Notes: generated from the sequence alone by a model not told the origin. A DNA stretch of 64,000 bases from a bacterium (GCA_026394195.1 JAPKYS010000010.1:62001-126000); one strand, 5' to 3'. Shown: positions 17,105 through 26,473, numbered from the stretch's first letter. A program made the numbers and translations.

Positions 17105-18005
17105 TTCGGAGCAAATACCTGATGGTTCCCCATTCCGGAGCTTCAATCGGTTGGCAAATCTCCATACCGGTCTGCCGACGCTTTAGCGCGGGCACAAAGA
17201 ACTGGATCAATTCTGCGCCGGATGATTTCCACAACCCACCCCATAGCGCTAATTTCGCATTATCCATGTTTAGTTTGCCAGTGGTGGACTTCACCAACTC
17301 GGCTAAAAAGTCTGCTGCATCTGAGACGATCTTTTTTGCGGTTTCATCTTCCCGGATCAACGGCAGAATTTTTTCCGTAAAGGCTGCAATTCGATCAGGT
17401 GTCAGGCTGCCTGAATTGGCCAGCGGAATGATTTCTCTGATGTCATTCAATCCAAATTCTTCGCAGGTCAGCTTGCGCAGCCGTTCCGACCCGCCTCTGC
17501 CATCTGCGCTGCGCAGCGCCGCTTTGATTGCTTTGATAGCGATCCAATAGCCGCTGCCTTCATCCCCCAATAGACGCCCAAAGCCTCCCGTCCGTTCGAC
17601 TTGACCTTGCCGGTTCATTCCCAGGCAGATGCTCCCAGTGCCTGCAATCAGCAACAAACCCGGTCCACCCTGGAAAGCTCCCCAGAGCGCCGCCAGAGCA
17701 TCTGAGATGACTAGAACTCGGGATGCTCCGCTCAAAGATACGATCTCAGCCTCAGTCCTCTGGCGGACTGGTTCGTTTCCGACACCGGCTAATCCGGCGC
17801 CAATTAGCAATTCATGCGGGGGTTGGAGAGTTTTTCGTAAAGGTTCAAGCAGTTCAGTGATATTTTGGCCGAATTTTTCCCATCCGACAGTCAATGGATT
17901 TAATCCCTTCCCTTCGGTTTGGGCAATCAACTTTATCTGATCATCAACCAGGATGGCGCGAGAATGGCTGCCACCCCCATCAATGCCGATCAAATACCGA
18001 TTCAT
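17094..18005 (-). CDS. BadF/BadG-type ATPase, N-acetylglucosamine kinase-like
   Basis: 303 residues. The phosphate-1 motif YLIGIDGGGSHSRAIL, the phosphate-2 region LLLIAGTGSICLG and the GGFGRLLGDEGSGYWI block are typical of the BadF/BadG/BcrA/BcrD ATPase family, in its sugar-kinase branch (N-acetylglucosamine kinase). There are no radical-enzyme-activase cysteines, so a sugar or amino-sugar kinase is the better reading. Its start overlaps the end of the upstream glycosyltransferase by 4 bases (ATGA), so the two form an operon and may act in amino-sugar recycling or glycan synthesis. Confidence 0.85.
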   Translation of the reverse strand: MNRYLIGIDGGGSHSRAILVDDQIKLIAQTEGKGLNPLTVGWEKFGQNITELLEPLRKTLQPPHELLIGAGLAGVGNEPVRQRTEAEIVSLSGASRVLVISDALAALWGAFQGGPGLLLIAGTGSICLGMNRQGQVERTGGFGRLLGDEGSGYWIAIKAIKAALRSADGRGGSERLRKLTCEEFGLNDIREIIPLANSGSLTPDRIAAFTEKILPLIREDETAKKIVSDAADFLAELVKSTTGKLNMDNAKLALWGGLWKSSGAELIQFFVPALKRRQTGMEICQPIEAPEWGTIRYLLRTTG

Positions 18006-19501
18006 TGCAGCTTCCCCTGATTCTGATTGATGACGTTGCGACGCATGAGCGCACGCTGTCGCGCCAGTGTTTTATTGCCCAGCTTGAAGGCATGGGATCT
18101 GAGGACGTCCGAATTTCCAGGATGTCTGCGGTAGCGGTAGAGGACTTCATGCACTCTGCCGACTTCATATTTTTCACCGACTTTGAGCACCAGGTCGTAA
18201 TCTTCTCCGTACTGTCCGAAGTCCTCCTCGTTGTATCCGCCGAATTCATCGATGGCTGCCTTGCGCCAGACGCGCACTGCGCCCGCGCCATCGACCCGTA
18301 AGATATTATTGCGGTTGTACTCCAAGTGTTTAATGATACCGAAATCAGTCAAGGTATTTCCCTGCTCATCCATCAATTCGTAGTAAGAAATCGCCAGTGC
18401 CCAATCGAGATTGACGTCAAGATGTTCGACCATGGCTTGCAGGGTGCGCTCTGTGTATTCATCGTCGCTGTCCAATTGGGCAATATACTCGCCGCGTGCG
18501 TTGTTGACGCCTGTGTTCAGAGCTTTGGCGATGACATTATCCGAAAGGCTGACCACCCGGATACGTGGATCTGCAACAGCCAGTTTCTCCGCAACCTTCA
18601 GAGTGTTATCCTCAGAGGCGTTATCGATGATGATAATCTCAAAATTCTGGAATACGCCGCGCTGAACGCTCTGGATTGCCAAAGGCAAAAAGCCGGCGCG
18701 GTTGTGCACCGGAACAATTACGGTAATTTGTGGTTCAGTTTTTTTCGGTGGAACAAATCGTCCTCCGGGCGGCTTCGCAAGATAAGCGTCTCTTCGTTGT
18801 AACGCTGCGCTGAAAATGTTTTCCACTTCCTTCTCTTCCTGAGGATCCATAAAGAGATATGAAAATCCTCCGAATTTGCCGCGGCCGGGAAAGAAAAGTG
18901 AGGAGGCGCCCAAGTCGGAAGCTTCAGATCGTTTGGTGATCGTGCCAATCGGTTCCGAGATCAGTACACCTTGCTTTTGACAGGTTAGTTTAAGACGCAG
19001 GTCGTAGTCCGGGCGGTAGCGCAATCCAGCCGGGCATCCACCGATATTTCGGAGTGCGCTGACGCGGTAAAATTCCAGTACACCCCAATCCTCGCGTTCA
19101 GTGACGTCATCCGGGCGGGGATTTGCCTCGATGAGGTTGAGTTGGCTGTCTTCAGTCTTTTCAAAGTAGTTGCCGTAGATGTAATCAGCGCCTCCACCCC
19201 GATACGCCGCCTCCGCAATTAAATTCGGCAGCGCAGGCACAATCTCGATGCCGGTTTGAAGCACGGAGACGAATTCTCCAATCAGATGAGGAAGCGCTCG
19301 GTTAAGCATATCGACAAACCCTCGGGGAGGACCTCCCGACAGAATGTCGGCGTAAAACAGAGATCGCAATTCCGGCAGATCTTCAAATGTCAGTAATTGG
19401 AGATTTTGTGCTGCGGGTTGGAGTGACCGAAGGGTTCGTCCCCATTCATCTGAGCTGCCGACGTTGGGAAGGATGAGGGAGAGAGTCAAATTTTTCTTCA
19501 T
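18002..19501 (-). CDS. Two-domain family 2 glycosyltransferase
   Basis: 499 residues. The C-terminal half (from about residue 257: ITVIVPVHNRAGFLPLAIQS) is a GT-A glycosyltransferase with IIIIDNASEDNT, the DXD-like LDSDDEY and a C-terminal DYDLVLKVGEKYEVGRV block. The first 230 residues also read like a degenerate GT2 domain (LSLILPNVGSSDEWGRTLRS and later RYRPDYDLRLKLT) without a clear DXD. It probably transfers a sugar to a surface glycan or glycoprotein on the cytoplasmic side. It is cotranscribed with the kinase downstream and divergent from the patatin gene. Confidence 0.85.
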   Translation of the reverse strand: MKKNLTLSLILPNVGSSDEWGRTLRSLQPAAQNLQLLTFEDLPELRSLFYADILSGGPPRGFVDMLNRALPHLIGEFVSVLQTGIEIVPALPNLIAEAAYRGGGADYIYGNYFEKTEDSQLNLIEANPRPDDVTEREDWGVLEFYRVSALRNIGGCPAGLRYRPDYDLRLKLTCQKQGVLISEPIGTITKRSEASDLGASSLFFPGRGKFGGFSYLFMDPQEEKEVENIFSAALQRRDAYLAKPPGGRFVPPKKTEPQITVIVPVHNRAGFLPLAIQSVQRGVFQNFEIIIIDNASEDNTLKVAEKLAVADPRIRVVSLSDNVIAKALNTGVNNARGEYIAQLDSDDEYTERTLQAMVEHLDVNLDWALAISYYELMDEQGNTLTDFGIIKHLEYNRNNILRVDGAGAVRVWRKAAIDEFGGYNEEDFGQYGEDYDLVLKVGEKYEVGRVHEVLYRYRRHPGNSDVLRSHAFKLGNKTLARQRALMRRNVINQNQGKLQ

Positions 19502-19529
19502 CGTTGATCAGGGGTTGCTGAAGTTTTAC

Positions 19530-19558
19530 TTGATTTTTGAATTGGAAAAAGTTATAAT
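19530..19558 (+). promoter_or_regulatory. Promoter of the patatin gene, predicted leaderless transcript
   Basis: TTGATT at 19530-19535, 17-base spacer, perfect TATAAT at 19553-19558. A start 6-7 bases downstream would fall on or next to the ATG at 19565, leaving no room for a Shine-Dalgarno. Confidence 0.6.
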
Positions 19559-19564
19559 TAGGTG

Positions 19565-22186
19565 ATGGATATCAGGCTTCCTAAAAATATCGTGATTTGC
19601 AGTCTTTTACTGCTCACCACTTCACTGTTCTACTGCACATCATCTGCTCAGGATTCCGGTATTATACTGGAAAATCCCCAGTCCGCTGAGTTGCAGACCT
19701 TTACTGCTCATCCCCAGATCGTGCTCGCACTCTCGGGCGGCGGCGCGCGTGGTATTTCGCAGATAGGAGTGCTTAAAGCTCTCGAAGAAGCCCATATCCC
19801 CATCGCCGGGATCACGGGTACCAGCATCGGAGCAGTGATCGGGGGGCTCTACGCCGCCGGTTACAGCGCCGACGAATTGGAGGAGATGTTCGTTTCGGTA
19901 GATTGGAGCGAAATCTTTCTCGATGCCCCGACTAGAAAAACGCTGCCTCTGGCGCGCAAAGCCTCGCAATCGACCGCCATCCTGGAGTTACGCTTCGAGG
20001 GAGTCAAACCTTACATTCCTTCTGCTGTCGCCGCAGGACAAAAACTTTCAAGCCTGCTGGTTGAAAAAGTTAACAATGCTCCTTACCGCGGCGAACCTGA
20101 CTTTTCCCATCTGAAATTTCCCTTTGCTGCCATCAGCACAGACTTGAACACCGGTGAGCGTATTGTCTTCCGGGACGGCGATCTGAGTGAAGTCATGTTC
20201 GCTTCCATGGCTTTTCCACTGCTCATAGCGCCAGTCCATTGCGACAATAGACTCTTGATTGACGGAGGCATCACCGAAATTATTCCAGTTCCAACGGCGC
20301 GCGGAATGAGTGATTTTGTCATCGCAGTCGATGCGACCTCTCCTACTATCATGCCACCCGGACCGCATGAACCCTGGGAAATTGCCAACCAGGTCACCGG
20401 GTTGATGCAGGCAGCGCGGAAAACCCAGCTCTTGAGTGAAGCACGCTATGTGATCATACCCCTGGCTGATTCGCTCTCATCTTTTTCCCTGCCCAACGTT
20501 CATTACCTGATTGAACAGGGTTATCAGGCGACTAAAAAAGACCTCCCAGCCATTATTGGTCTGATCGAATCATGGGAAGGAAAAGGTGATAGCTCGTCTT
20601 ATCCGATACGTCATCTGAAATTCGAACCCAATCTGGTCGACATTACTCTATTGAGCAAGTTGAATGTGCCACTCTTTCTATCAGAAGGATGGCAGTTACG
20701 CAAGCAGATGATTATCTTTGATCTGCATCATTTGGAGCAAGATCGAGGCATCCACAGCGCCACAGCAGTAATTTCCGGAGATACTCTAATCTTCAAACTG
20801 GAAGAAAATCGTCTTGTCAAAGAGATTGAATTGTCGGGTAACGCTCAGATTGCTTCGGCAGAGTTGAAGCAACAGCTTATAGGTCACCTGGTGGTGGATT
20901 CGTTGCGTATGAGTGACCTGAATATATGGAAAATCCTCTGTAATTATCGATCGATCGGCAATCCTTTAGCTAAAATTGTCGCTGTACAGCAGGATTCAAC
21001 GGGATGCGTGCACATTCAAATTGATGAAGGTGTCATCAAGAATATTTCAATTGAAGGCGTATACCGCATTAGTCCGGGTCGAATCAAGCGCGATCTTAAT
21101 CTGCGAGTCGGCAAGCCCCTGCAAATTAACGAGCTCATGCGCGGGTTGGATGAACTTTACGGCAGCGACCTCTTTGAATTAGTGCGAGCTACCTTGGTTG
21201 ATGCGAGCATAACGATCAAAGTTACCGAACGACCTCCATTGCGGCTCCGATTTGGAGTTGGTGCCGATTCAGATCGAAAAGGCAGGGGTTTATTGGAATC
21301 GTCTTATCAAAACCTGCCTTTCGCCGGCGGCAGTGTTACGTCATGGATAAAGTATGGGGAGCTGGATCAAAGATATGATCTGACGTATCGAAATCTGGCA
21401 ATTTTCCGCACCTATCTGGAAGGATCTGCGACCGGTTTCTCATCCCGCACTGAATATCATTACTACGATAACACAGGCAAAGCAGGGGATCTCTATCACT
21501 TTGAGCGCCTGGGCGCTCTAATCCAGGCAGGGCAGCAATTCCGTACCTGGGGGCGCTTATTGGTGGGTTTGGAAGTGCAGCGTATCCGCACAGATTATCT
21601 CGGCGGTCCCAATGAACTCGATTTGCGCAAACTCTTTGTTCGTTCCGAATTTGATACTCAAGACCGCACACATTTTCCCACTTCGGGTCTTCGCTATGAG
21701 TTTTTAGCGGAAACTGCAGCTTCAACGCTGGGAGGCAGTGAATCTTTCAATCGGCTCCATATCGATGTGCAAAATAATTTGGCTATCAGCCGCCGTCTGA
21801 TCGTCAGTGGAAGGTTCCAGGGAGGGGTTTGCGACCAAGCCACTCCGTTTTCCGAATGGTTCCGCCTGGGTGGTGAAGAAGCCTTCTACGGCCTGCATGC
21901 CGGGGAGATGGCCGGGCGGCATCTCGCCGCGATAAGTCTTGAATTCAGAGAAGATTTAATCAGTCGTTTTTTGGCAGACGCTTATGTGTCTGTCCGAGCT
22001 GACTTGGGAAAAGCGGGTTTAATCGATATGCGCAACAGCATGGCAGACCTGCAGAAAGGAATTGGAGTGAGTTTTGCGCTGGACACTATGCTGGGACCGA
22101 TGTCGCTATCATTTGGACATCTTTTTGAAGATCGCACCATGCAATCGAGGAATCTGGTTTACTTCAATCTTGGCTATCGCTTCTAA
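19565..22186 (+). CDS. Patatin-like phospholipase with POTRA and Omp85 barrel (type Vd-like)
   Basis: 873 residues from ATG 19565 (a GTG at 19562 is the alternative). A signal peptide ends near CTSSAQ. The patatin domain (about 50-235) has the oxyanion loop LSGGGARG, the nucleophile motif GTSIG with Ser at residue 87, and the DGG with the catalytic Asp at residue 233. A middle part resembling POTRA repeats (about 420-585) leads to an Omp85/BamA-type barrel (from about GVGADSDRKGRGLL) that ends in the outer-membrane signature LGYRF with terminal Phe. This is the layout of PlpD-type V-d autotransporters: lipase domain outside or periplasmic, barrel in the outer membrane. The 3' end overlaps a convergent small gene by 4 bases. 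Confidence 0.92.
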   Translation: MDIRLPKNIVICSLLLLTTSLFYCTSSAQDSGIILENPQSAELQTFTAHPQIVLALSGGGARGISQIGVLKALEEAHIPIAGITGTSIGAVIGGLYAAGYSADELEEMFVSVDWSEIFLDAPTRKTLPLARKASQSTAILELRFEGVKPYIPSAVAAGQKLSSLLVEKVNNAPYRGEPDFSHLKFPFAAISTDLNTGERIVFRDGDLSEVMFASMAFPLLIAPVHCDNRLLIDGGITEIIPVPTARGMSDFVIAVDATSPTIMPPGPHEPWEIANQVTGLMQAARKTQLLSEARYVIIPLADSLSSFSLPNVHYLIEQGYQATKKDLPAIIGLIESWEGKGDSSSYPIRHLKFEPNLVDITLLSKLNVPLFLSEGWQLRKQMIIFDLHHLEQDRGIHSATAVISGDTLIFKLEENRLVKEIELSGNAQIASAELKQQLIGHLVVDSLRMSDLNIWKILCNYRSIGNPLAKIVAVQQDSTGCVHIQIDEGVIKNISIEGVYRISPGRIKRDLNLRVGKPLQINELMRGLDELYGSDLFELVRATLVDASITIKVTERPPLRLRFGVGADSDRKGRGLLESSYQNLPFAGGSVTSWIKYGELDQRYDLTYRNLAIFRTYLEGSATGFSSRTEYHYYDNTGKAGDLYHFERLGALIQAGQQFRTWGRLLVGLEVQRIRTDYLGGPNELDLRKLFVRSEFDTQDRTHFPTSGLRYEFLAETAASTLGGSESFNRLHIDVQNNLAISRRLIVSGRFQGGVCDQATPFSEWFRLGGEEAFYGLHAGEMAGRHLAAISLEFREDLISRFLADAYVSVRADLGKAGLIDMRNSMADLQKGIGVSFALDTMLGPMSLSFGHLFEDRTMQSRNLVYFNLGYRF

Positions 22187-22512
22187 TGTTCCTGCAGCCA
22201 TACCGTGACGATATATAATGCCGTAAAACCGATCTGAAGCAAGATAAATAGTCCAGCCGACAGGTTCGGTTTTCCGGACCTCATGCGGCGAAGACAGATC
22301 CAGCTTGTCGTGATAGGGAGGATCATAATGCCCATTCCGTGCGAGGGTTCAACGACATAAACAGTGTAGAAGATGATCATGAGCGTGGTTAACAGTGGTG
22401 TAGATATCAGTAGCCAACGCCATGATTCCGACAAGCGTTTCTTGATCCCTATGGTAAAAGCTGCGGTTATTACGGCGGCAGCTACGCCAATCATCAGTCG
22501 TTCGTTGAGCAT
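22183..22512 (-). CDS. Small integral membrane protein, unknown
   Basis: 109 residues with about four hydrophobic helices (LMIGVAAAVITAAFTIGI, LLISTPLLTTLMIIFYTVYV, MGIMILPITTSWICL, LFILLQIGFTALYIVTVWL). Arg/Lys residues cluster in the loops as expected for a real membrane protein. It converges on the patatin gene with a 4-base overlap. No family recognised. Confidence 0.5.
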   Translation of the reverse strand: MLNERLMIGVAAAVITAAFTIGIKKRLSESWRWLLISTPLLTTLMIIFYTVYVVEPSHGMGIMILPITTSWICLRRMRSGKPNLSAGLFILLQIGFTALYIVTVWLQEH

Positions 22513-22755
22513 GTTAGTTTCCGGAGCCTATTGTTATATAATATTTACTAAATATTGCTTGCATTGATAAACTTTAATTTTTATATTTACTGTCGTTTGA
22601 TAACCTCAATGAGCCATTCATGCGATCAACCGTGCGCCGCCCTAACAACCGAAGGCTGTTTCCTTGATACTATTATTCACATAAATAGATCCAAGTGTAT
22701 TCTCTGAAAAAGTAACCAGGAACCAATCATACACTGTGACAGTAAACGTTATATC
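22513..22755. other. Intergenic region, nothing specific seen
   Basis: AT-rich leader between the divergent small membrane gene and the IF2_N-like gene. No convincing promoter or repeat. Confidence 0.4.
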
Positions 22756-23265
22756 ATGAAAACCAAGCCGGTTCGGATCTTCGATGTATCACGCCTCCTG
22801 CGTATTCCCAGCAACACCCTGATTGCCTTTCTCAAGGGTAAGGGGTACGACGTCATAGGAGACTACTTCTCGCCCCTCACTGATAAGATGGTTGAACTCA
22901 TCCAGAATGGTTATCATGATGGGCCCCCCTTCAAGGAATTGGATCCATACCTGCGCCTGGCTGAGGTTTGGTCCGATCAAAACCCTGCTCTGGTCGAGCA
23001 AATGCATAAGCCCCCCCAGGCTAAAGCTCCATCTCGGAAAGATGACGTAGTTAAGGAACCCGTCCATCGCAGACCGAGGAAGCCGAAAATCAGCTTTGCG
23101 CCGCGCCAGGTTTCACCCTACGCGTATACCGGTCGAATTGCTTTGGAATTCATCGATCTGGAACTGATCCATCAGATCCTGACGTTAGAGGAGGAGAAGA
23201 AGATACTCATTCGCGACTATTTCCGGCGAAAAACCATATTGAAAGCAATCTCGCAACTGGAATAA
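22756..23265 (+). CDS. Small protein with an IF2_N-like N-terminal domain
   Basis: 169 residues. The first 50 (VRIFDVSRLLRIPSNTLIAF, LKGKGYDV, then a helix MVELIQNGYH) follow the pattern of the IF2_N/winged domain found at the start of translation initiation factor IF-2 and in some regulators. A basic linker (about 75-115, RRPRKPKIS) follows. The C-terminus carries a motif DLELIHQILTLEEEKKIL (DLEL at 134-137) that recurs in the next gene. The next gene is an XRE regulator 29 bases away, so the two likely form a regulatory pair. Function unknown; a DNA- or RNA-binding role is inferred only. Confidence 0.6.
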   Translation: MKTKPVRIFDVSRLLRIPSNTLIAFLKGKGYDVIGDYFSPLTDKMVELIQNGYHDGPPFKELDPYLRLAEVWSDQNPALVEQMHKPPQAKAPSRKDDVVKEPVHRRPRKPKISFAPRQVSPYAYTGRIALEFIDLELIHQILTLEEEKKILIRDYFRRKTILKAISQLE

Positions 23266-23294
23266 ATCAAATCTAAACAATAAACGGAGTCGTA

Positions 23295-23717
23295 ATGGCA
23301 AAGCACAAATCGAATTTGGACGTGGCAGAGTGCCTGAAATACTGGCGCGCTCAAAAAGGGTTATCGCAAACCAAGCTGGCCGAACTGGGTCAGACCAGCG
23401 CTCTGACCATCAGCCAATTAGAATCAGGTAAACGCAAAGCCCGTGAATCCACACTTAAAAAGATACTTGACGGTTTCGGATTGACTCAAGATGAGTTTTT
23501 CTCTCGGCGTGATCGAGCCTCCGCGGTACTGGAAGCGCCTGCAGTCGTAAAACCGGTAGAAGCTCCCCGCCTGGCGCCGGCGCCTGCCGTTTCTGTAAAA
23601 GAAGCCGGAATCGGAACTCGTCTGTCAAATCTCGACCTGGAACTGCTCAATCGCATTCTTAACCTGGACTTTGACGCCAAGTTGGAAACCCTGCGTTTCC
23701 TGCAAAATATGCGATAA
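23295..23717 (+). CDS. XRE-family helix-turn-helix regulator
   Basis: 140 residues. A canonical XRE/Cro HTH covers residues 10-67 (YWRAQKGLSQTKLAELGQTS, ALTISQLESGKRKARESTLK). An Ala/Pro/Val-rich linker follows, then a C-terminal helix NLDLELLNRILNLDFDAKLE (DLEL at 114-117) resembling the end of the preceding protein. ACGGAG lies before the ATG. It likely binds DNA as a dimer. The shared tail suggests that the two neighbours dimerise or bind the same partner. Confidence 0.85.
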   Translation: MAKHKSNLDVAECLKYWRAQKGLSQTKLAELGQTSALTISQLESGKRKARESTLKKILDGFGLTQDEFFSRRDRASAVLEAPAVVKPVEAPRLAPAPAVSVKEAGIGTRLSNLDLELLNRILNLDFDAKLETLRFLQNMR

Positions 23718-23744
23718 CGATTAAATCAGGAATTCAGAACATAG

Positions 23745-23782
23745 AACACAGGGGGACGCAGTGTGCTGCGTCCCCCTGTGTT
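23745..23782. terminator. 17-base perfect hairpin between convergent genes
   Basis: AACACAGGGGGACGCAG pairs fully with CTGCGTCCCCCTGTGTT around TGTG. It sits between the XRE gene (+) and the SBBP gene (-), where a bidirectional terminator is expected, but no T-tract follows on either strand. Confidence 0.55.
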
Positions 23783-23846
23783 ACAACGTTACCGGCCATG
23801 CAAAGTCGCGTGGCGCTTTGAGGAATGCGTGTCCGCCACAGGCGGA

Positions 23847-25886
23847 TCACTTCATCACCACCAACTTCTTCGTCGCTGTGAAATCTCCCACCCGGACGCG
23901 GCAGAAGTATATGCCCGCCGCGAGCCCTGAAGCATCCCAAGCGATGTGGTGATATCCTCCATGTCGCCAGCCGTCAACTAATGTTGCCACCTTCTGACCC
24001 ATCATGTTATAGACTGCCAGATTGACATTTCCAGCCTGCGGTAAGCCGAGTTTAAGCATCGTCATCGGATTGAAGGGATTCGGATAGTTCTGCTCCAGCG
24101 TATAGTCCTCCGGAATGATCTCGGTCGTTGTAATGGCGTATTCGTCGAAAATATCGCCAGATACCGACGATTCACCGATCCAGGGTCCTCCATCCGCCAC
24201 CGTTGATTTGGTGATAGTGAAGAAACTGCTGTCCTGCACCCTGCTCGGATACGTTCCGATGTAGCTGATGAAGCACAGTGTCCCCGAGCTTATGCTCCCT
24301 GCTATAGCTTGCGCCAACACGCAGGTTGGGTTGGCGCCGCCCGGCAGCGATCTTGAAATCGGTCCGAAAACTGGGGTGTACTGCCCAATCGAATTACGCA
24401 CTTTATTCCAGATCTGGAAGGTTTGCGGTGTCGTGACCAGGTTGTGGACGATGATATTATACTGGAAGCTTCCGCCGTTGGCGGGAATGGTGATAGGCGG
24501 AGAAATTGGTGTGGTCTCAATGCTAAGAATTGAGTTCTGATTATATTTAATAGTAGCATAGTCGTAATCTGACCCACTTTCAGTGCTATATCCTGTCACA
24601 TAGACATTCCCGGCTCGGTCTACAGCAGTGGAATAAGCTCTATCATCACCGCTCACTGAGCCATTATATCGCACTATCCATAGTTGGTTTCCAAAAGAGT
24701 CATACTTGAGCGTGGCATAGTCGTAGTTGGTGCCATTTCCGATGCTTTTTCCTGACACATAGACATTACCATTTCTATCCACGGCAATCGCTCGTGCTCC
24801 GTCAATGTTATTTCCAGGTCCATTATAACGTGCGACCCATTGCTGGATACCATCCGTGCTATATTTCACCGTGGCGTAATCGCAGTTGGTGATATTTGCA
24901 TGACTACATCCGGTCACATACACATTACCGGTTTCATCGATGGTAAATGAATCAGTATAATCCTCACCATTATCGGGATTATTATAGCGCGCCACCCACT
25001 GCAGTGTCCCATTTGGGTTATACTTGATGGTAGCGTAATCAAAGTCGGTTTGGTAACCATAACTATATCCCGCCACATAGATGTACCCATTGACATCAAC
25101 AGCAACGGAACGAGCTTCATCTAAATCGTTACCAGGTCCATTGTAGGTTGCTATCCATTGCTGGTTCCCTGTGCTATCATACTTGACGGTCGCGTAATCC
25201 AACCCCGTTTCGCTTCCGAGACTATAACCCGTTACAATTACCTGCCCATCCCCATCGACTGCGGCAGAAAACGCTTGATCTGCACCATTACCAGATCCAT
25301 TGTAGCGAGTTACCCACTGCTGAGTCCCAGCTGAATTGTACCTGATTGTAGCGTAGTCGTAGTCTGTTCTGTCTCCTGTACTATACCCTGTCACATAGGC
25401 ATTCCCGACTTGATCAACTGCGACAAAAGTGGCACAATCATCTCCATGACCGGGTCCATCATAGAATCTGACCCACAGCCGGTCTCCCATGGAATTATAC
25501 TTGATGGTGGCATAGTCACGATTTGTTCCTCCAACTGCGCATGATCCTGTTACATAAACATTCCCTTCTCTATCTACAGCGAGGGAATTAGCTTCATCAT
25601 CGCCATTTCCCGGGCCATTGTAGCGTGCCACCCAGAGTTGATTACCGCTGGCGTCGTACTTGATGGTGACATAGTCAGTATTGTCCATGTTTTCGCTATA
25701 CCCCGTCACATAGATATTACCCGTGCTGTTTATGGCAAGGGAATAGGCAATATCCCTGCCTTGCCCCGTCCCGTCGTATTGTCCGACCCATTCCTGATTG
25801 ACCTGGGCGAAAAGTCGGGTAACAACCACTGTAGTAAGGGCGATCCCGACCAGAAGAACGAAAGTGGGATGATGAAAGTTTCTCAT
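23847..25886 (-). CDS. SBBP-repeat beta-propeller protein with type IX sorting domain
   Basis: 679 residues. A signal peptide ends near TRLFAQ. About nine SBBP repeats of roughly 50 residues follow (units such as GNVYVTGYS, DYATIKYNSxG and WVARYNGPGNG), predicting a beta-propeller. Next comes a stalk of about 110 residues (ITIPANGGSFQYNIIVHNLV onward), nearly repeated in the protein at 58109. The C-terminal 80 residues (QNYPNPFNP, then VYNMMGQKVATLVDG and GIYFCRVRVGDF, ending in KKLVVMK) are a type IX secretion (Por) sorting domain. It is expected at the cell surface or released. A GGAG lies 9 bases before the ATG. Confidence 0.92.
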   Translation of the reverse strand: MRNFHHPTFVLLVGIALTTVVVTRLFAQVNQEWVGQYDGTGQGRDIAYSLAINSTGNIYVTGYSENMDNTDYVTIKYDASGNQLWVARYNGPGNGDDEANSLAVDREGNVYVTGSCAVGGTNRDYATIKYNSMGDRLWVRFYDGPGHGDDCATFVAVDQVGNAYVTGYSTGDRTDYDYATIRYNSAGTQQWVTRYNGSGNGADQAFSAAVDGDGQVIVTGYSLGSETGLDYATVKYDSTGNQQWIATYNGPGNDLDEARSVAVDVNGYIYVAGYSYGYQTDFDYATIKYNPNGTLQWVARYNNPDNGEDYTDSFTIDETGNVYVTGCSHANITNCDYATVKYSTDGIQQWVARYNGPGNNIDGARAIAVDRNGNVYVSGKSIGNGTNYDYATLKYDSFGNQLWIVRYNGSVSGDDRAYSTAVDRAGNVYVTGYSTESGSDYDYATIKYNQNSILSIETTPISPPITIPANGGSFQYNIIVHNLVTTPQTFQIWNKVRNSIGQYTPVFGPISRSLPGGANPTCVLAQAIAGSISSGTLCFISYIGTYPSRVQDSSFFTITKSTVADGGPWIGESSVSGDIFDEYAITTTEIIPEDYTLEQNYPNPFNPMTMLKLGLPQAGNVNLAVYNMMGQKVATLVDGWRHGGYHHIAWDASGLAAGIYFCRVRVGDFTATKKLVVMK

Positions 25887-26473
25887 GTATTAGTCTCCTG
25901 TAATTTAAATTGGAAAGTAAGAATTTTTTAAATGAACCGCCTGGGATATCTGAATATACATAAAATATTATTAAAACGCAAGAGATTCTGAAAACGTTTA
26001 ATGCGTGTCAAATGAGCCTACAGAGTCATAGTGGTGAAGAATTTGTGATTGTATTTTTAATAATGTACGTTTATCAATTATTATTTCCCTCAGTAGTAAC
26101 CCGACCACTTTATAGTGGACAGTGTTCGCCCGCTATTCCGAATTGTTCGGAAGCGGCTGTCCGATTCCCGACGCGCTTCGTTTGCGGGAATGACAGCTTA
26201 TAGTTTGTCCAGTGTTTTCCGGTCGGATTAATAGTAAATTACTTGGATTCTTACCGGACGTCTAAGAGGAAAAGTGTGAAATCCAGTCAGACCTATTCGT
26301 GAAAAGTTCCGAACCCGTTCAGTCCGACCCCAAAATTATCTGCATATATTCTTGGCGATTTATCAAGGGTTAACTCAGATCTGAAAAATTTCACTTGACT
26401 TTAATTACTTTTACTGTTAACTTACACAAAAATACATACAAAACAACTTCGTTTACACAAAGAAGCCATTTCC
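25887..26473. other. Intergenic region upstream of the ten-gene operon
   Basis: About 590 bases, AT-rich next to both genes. The middle (26100-26215) holds hairpin repeats: CCACT-TTAT-AGTGG and ATTCCCG...CGGGAAT (near 26163). A 63-codon open frame (26012-26203) is partly made of these repeats and lacks a ribosome-binding site. A promoter sits at 26395-26423. Confidence 0.6.
26395..26423 (+). promoter_or_regulatory. Promoter of the radical SAM/molybdoenzyme operon
   Basis: TTGACT at 26395-26400 and TAACTT at 26418-26423, 17-base spacer, about 50 bases before the first ATG at 26474. No other promoter-like site is seen inside the operon. Confidence 0.5.

Noticed and set aside
26012..26203. 63-codon Cys-containing frame as a possible RiPP precursor for the radical SAM operon
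   Set aside because: Its C-terminal third is the ATTCCCG...CGGGAAT hairpin repeat, there is no Shine-Dalgarno and it lies before the promoter.
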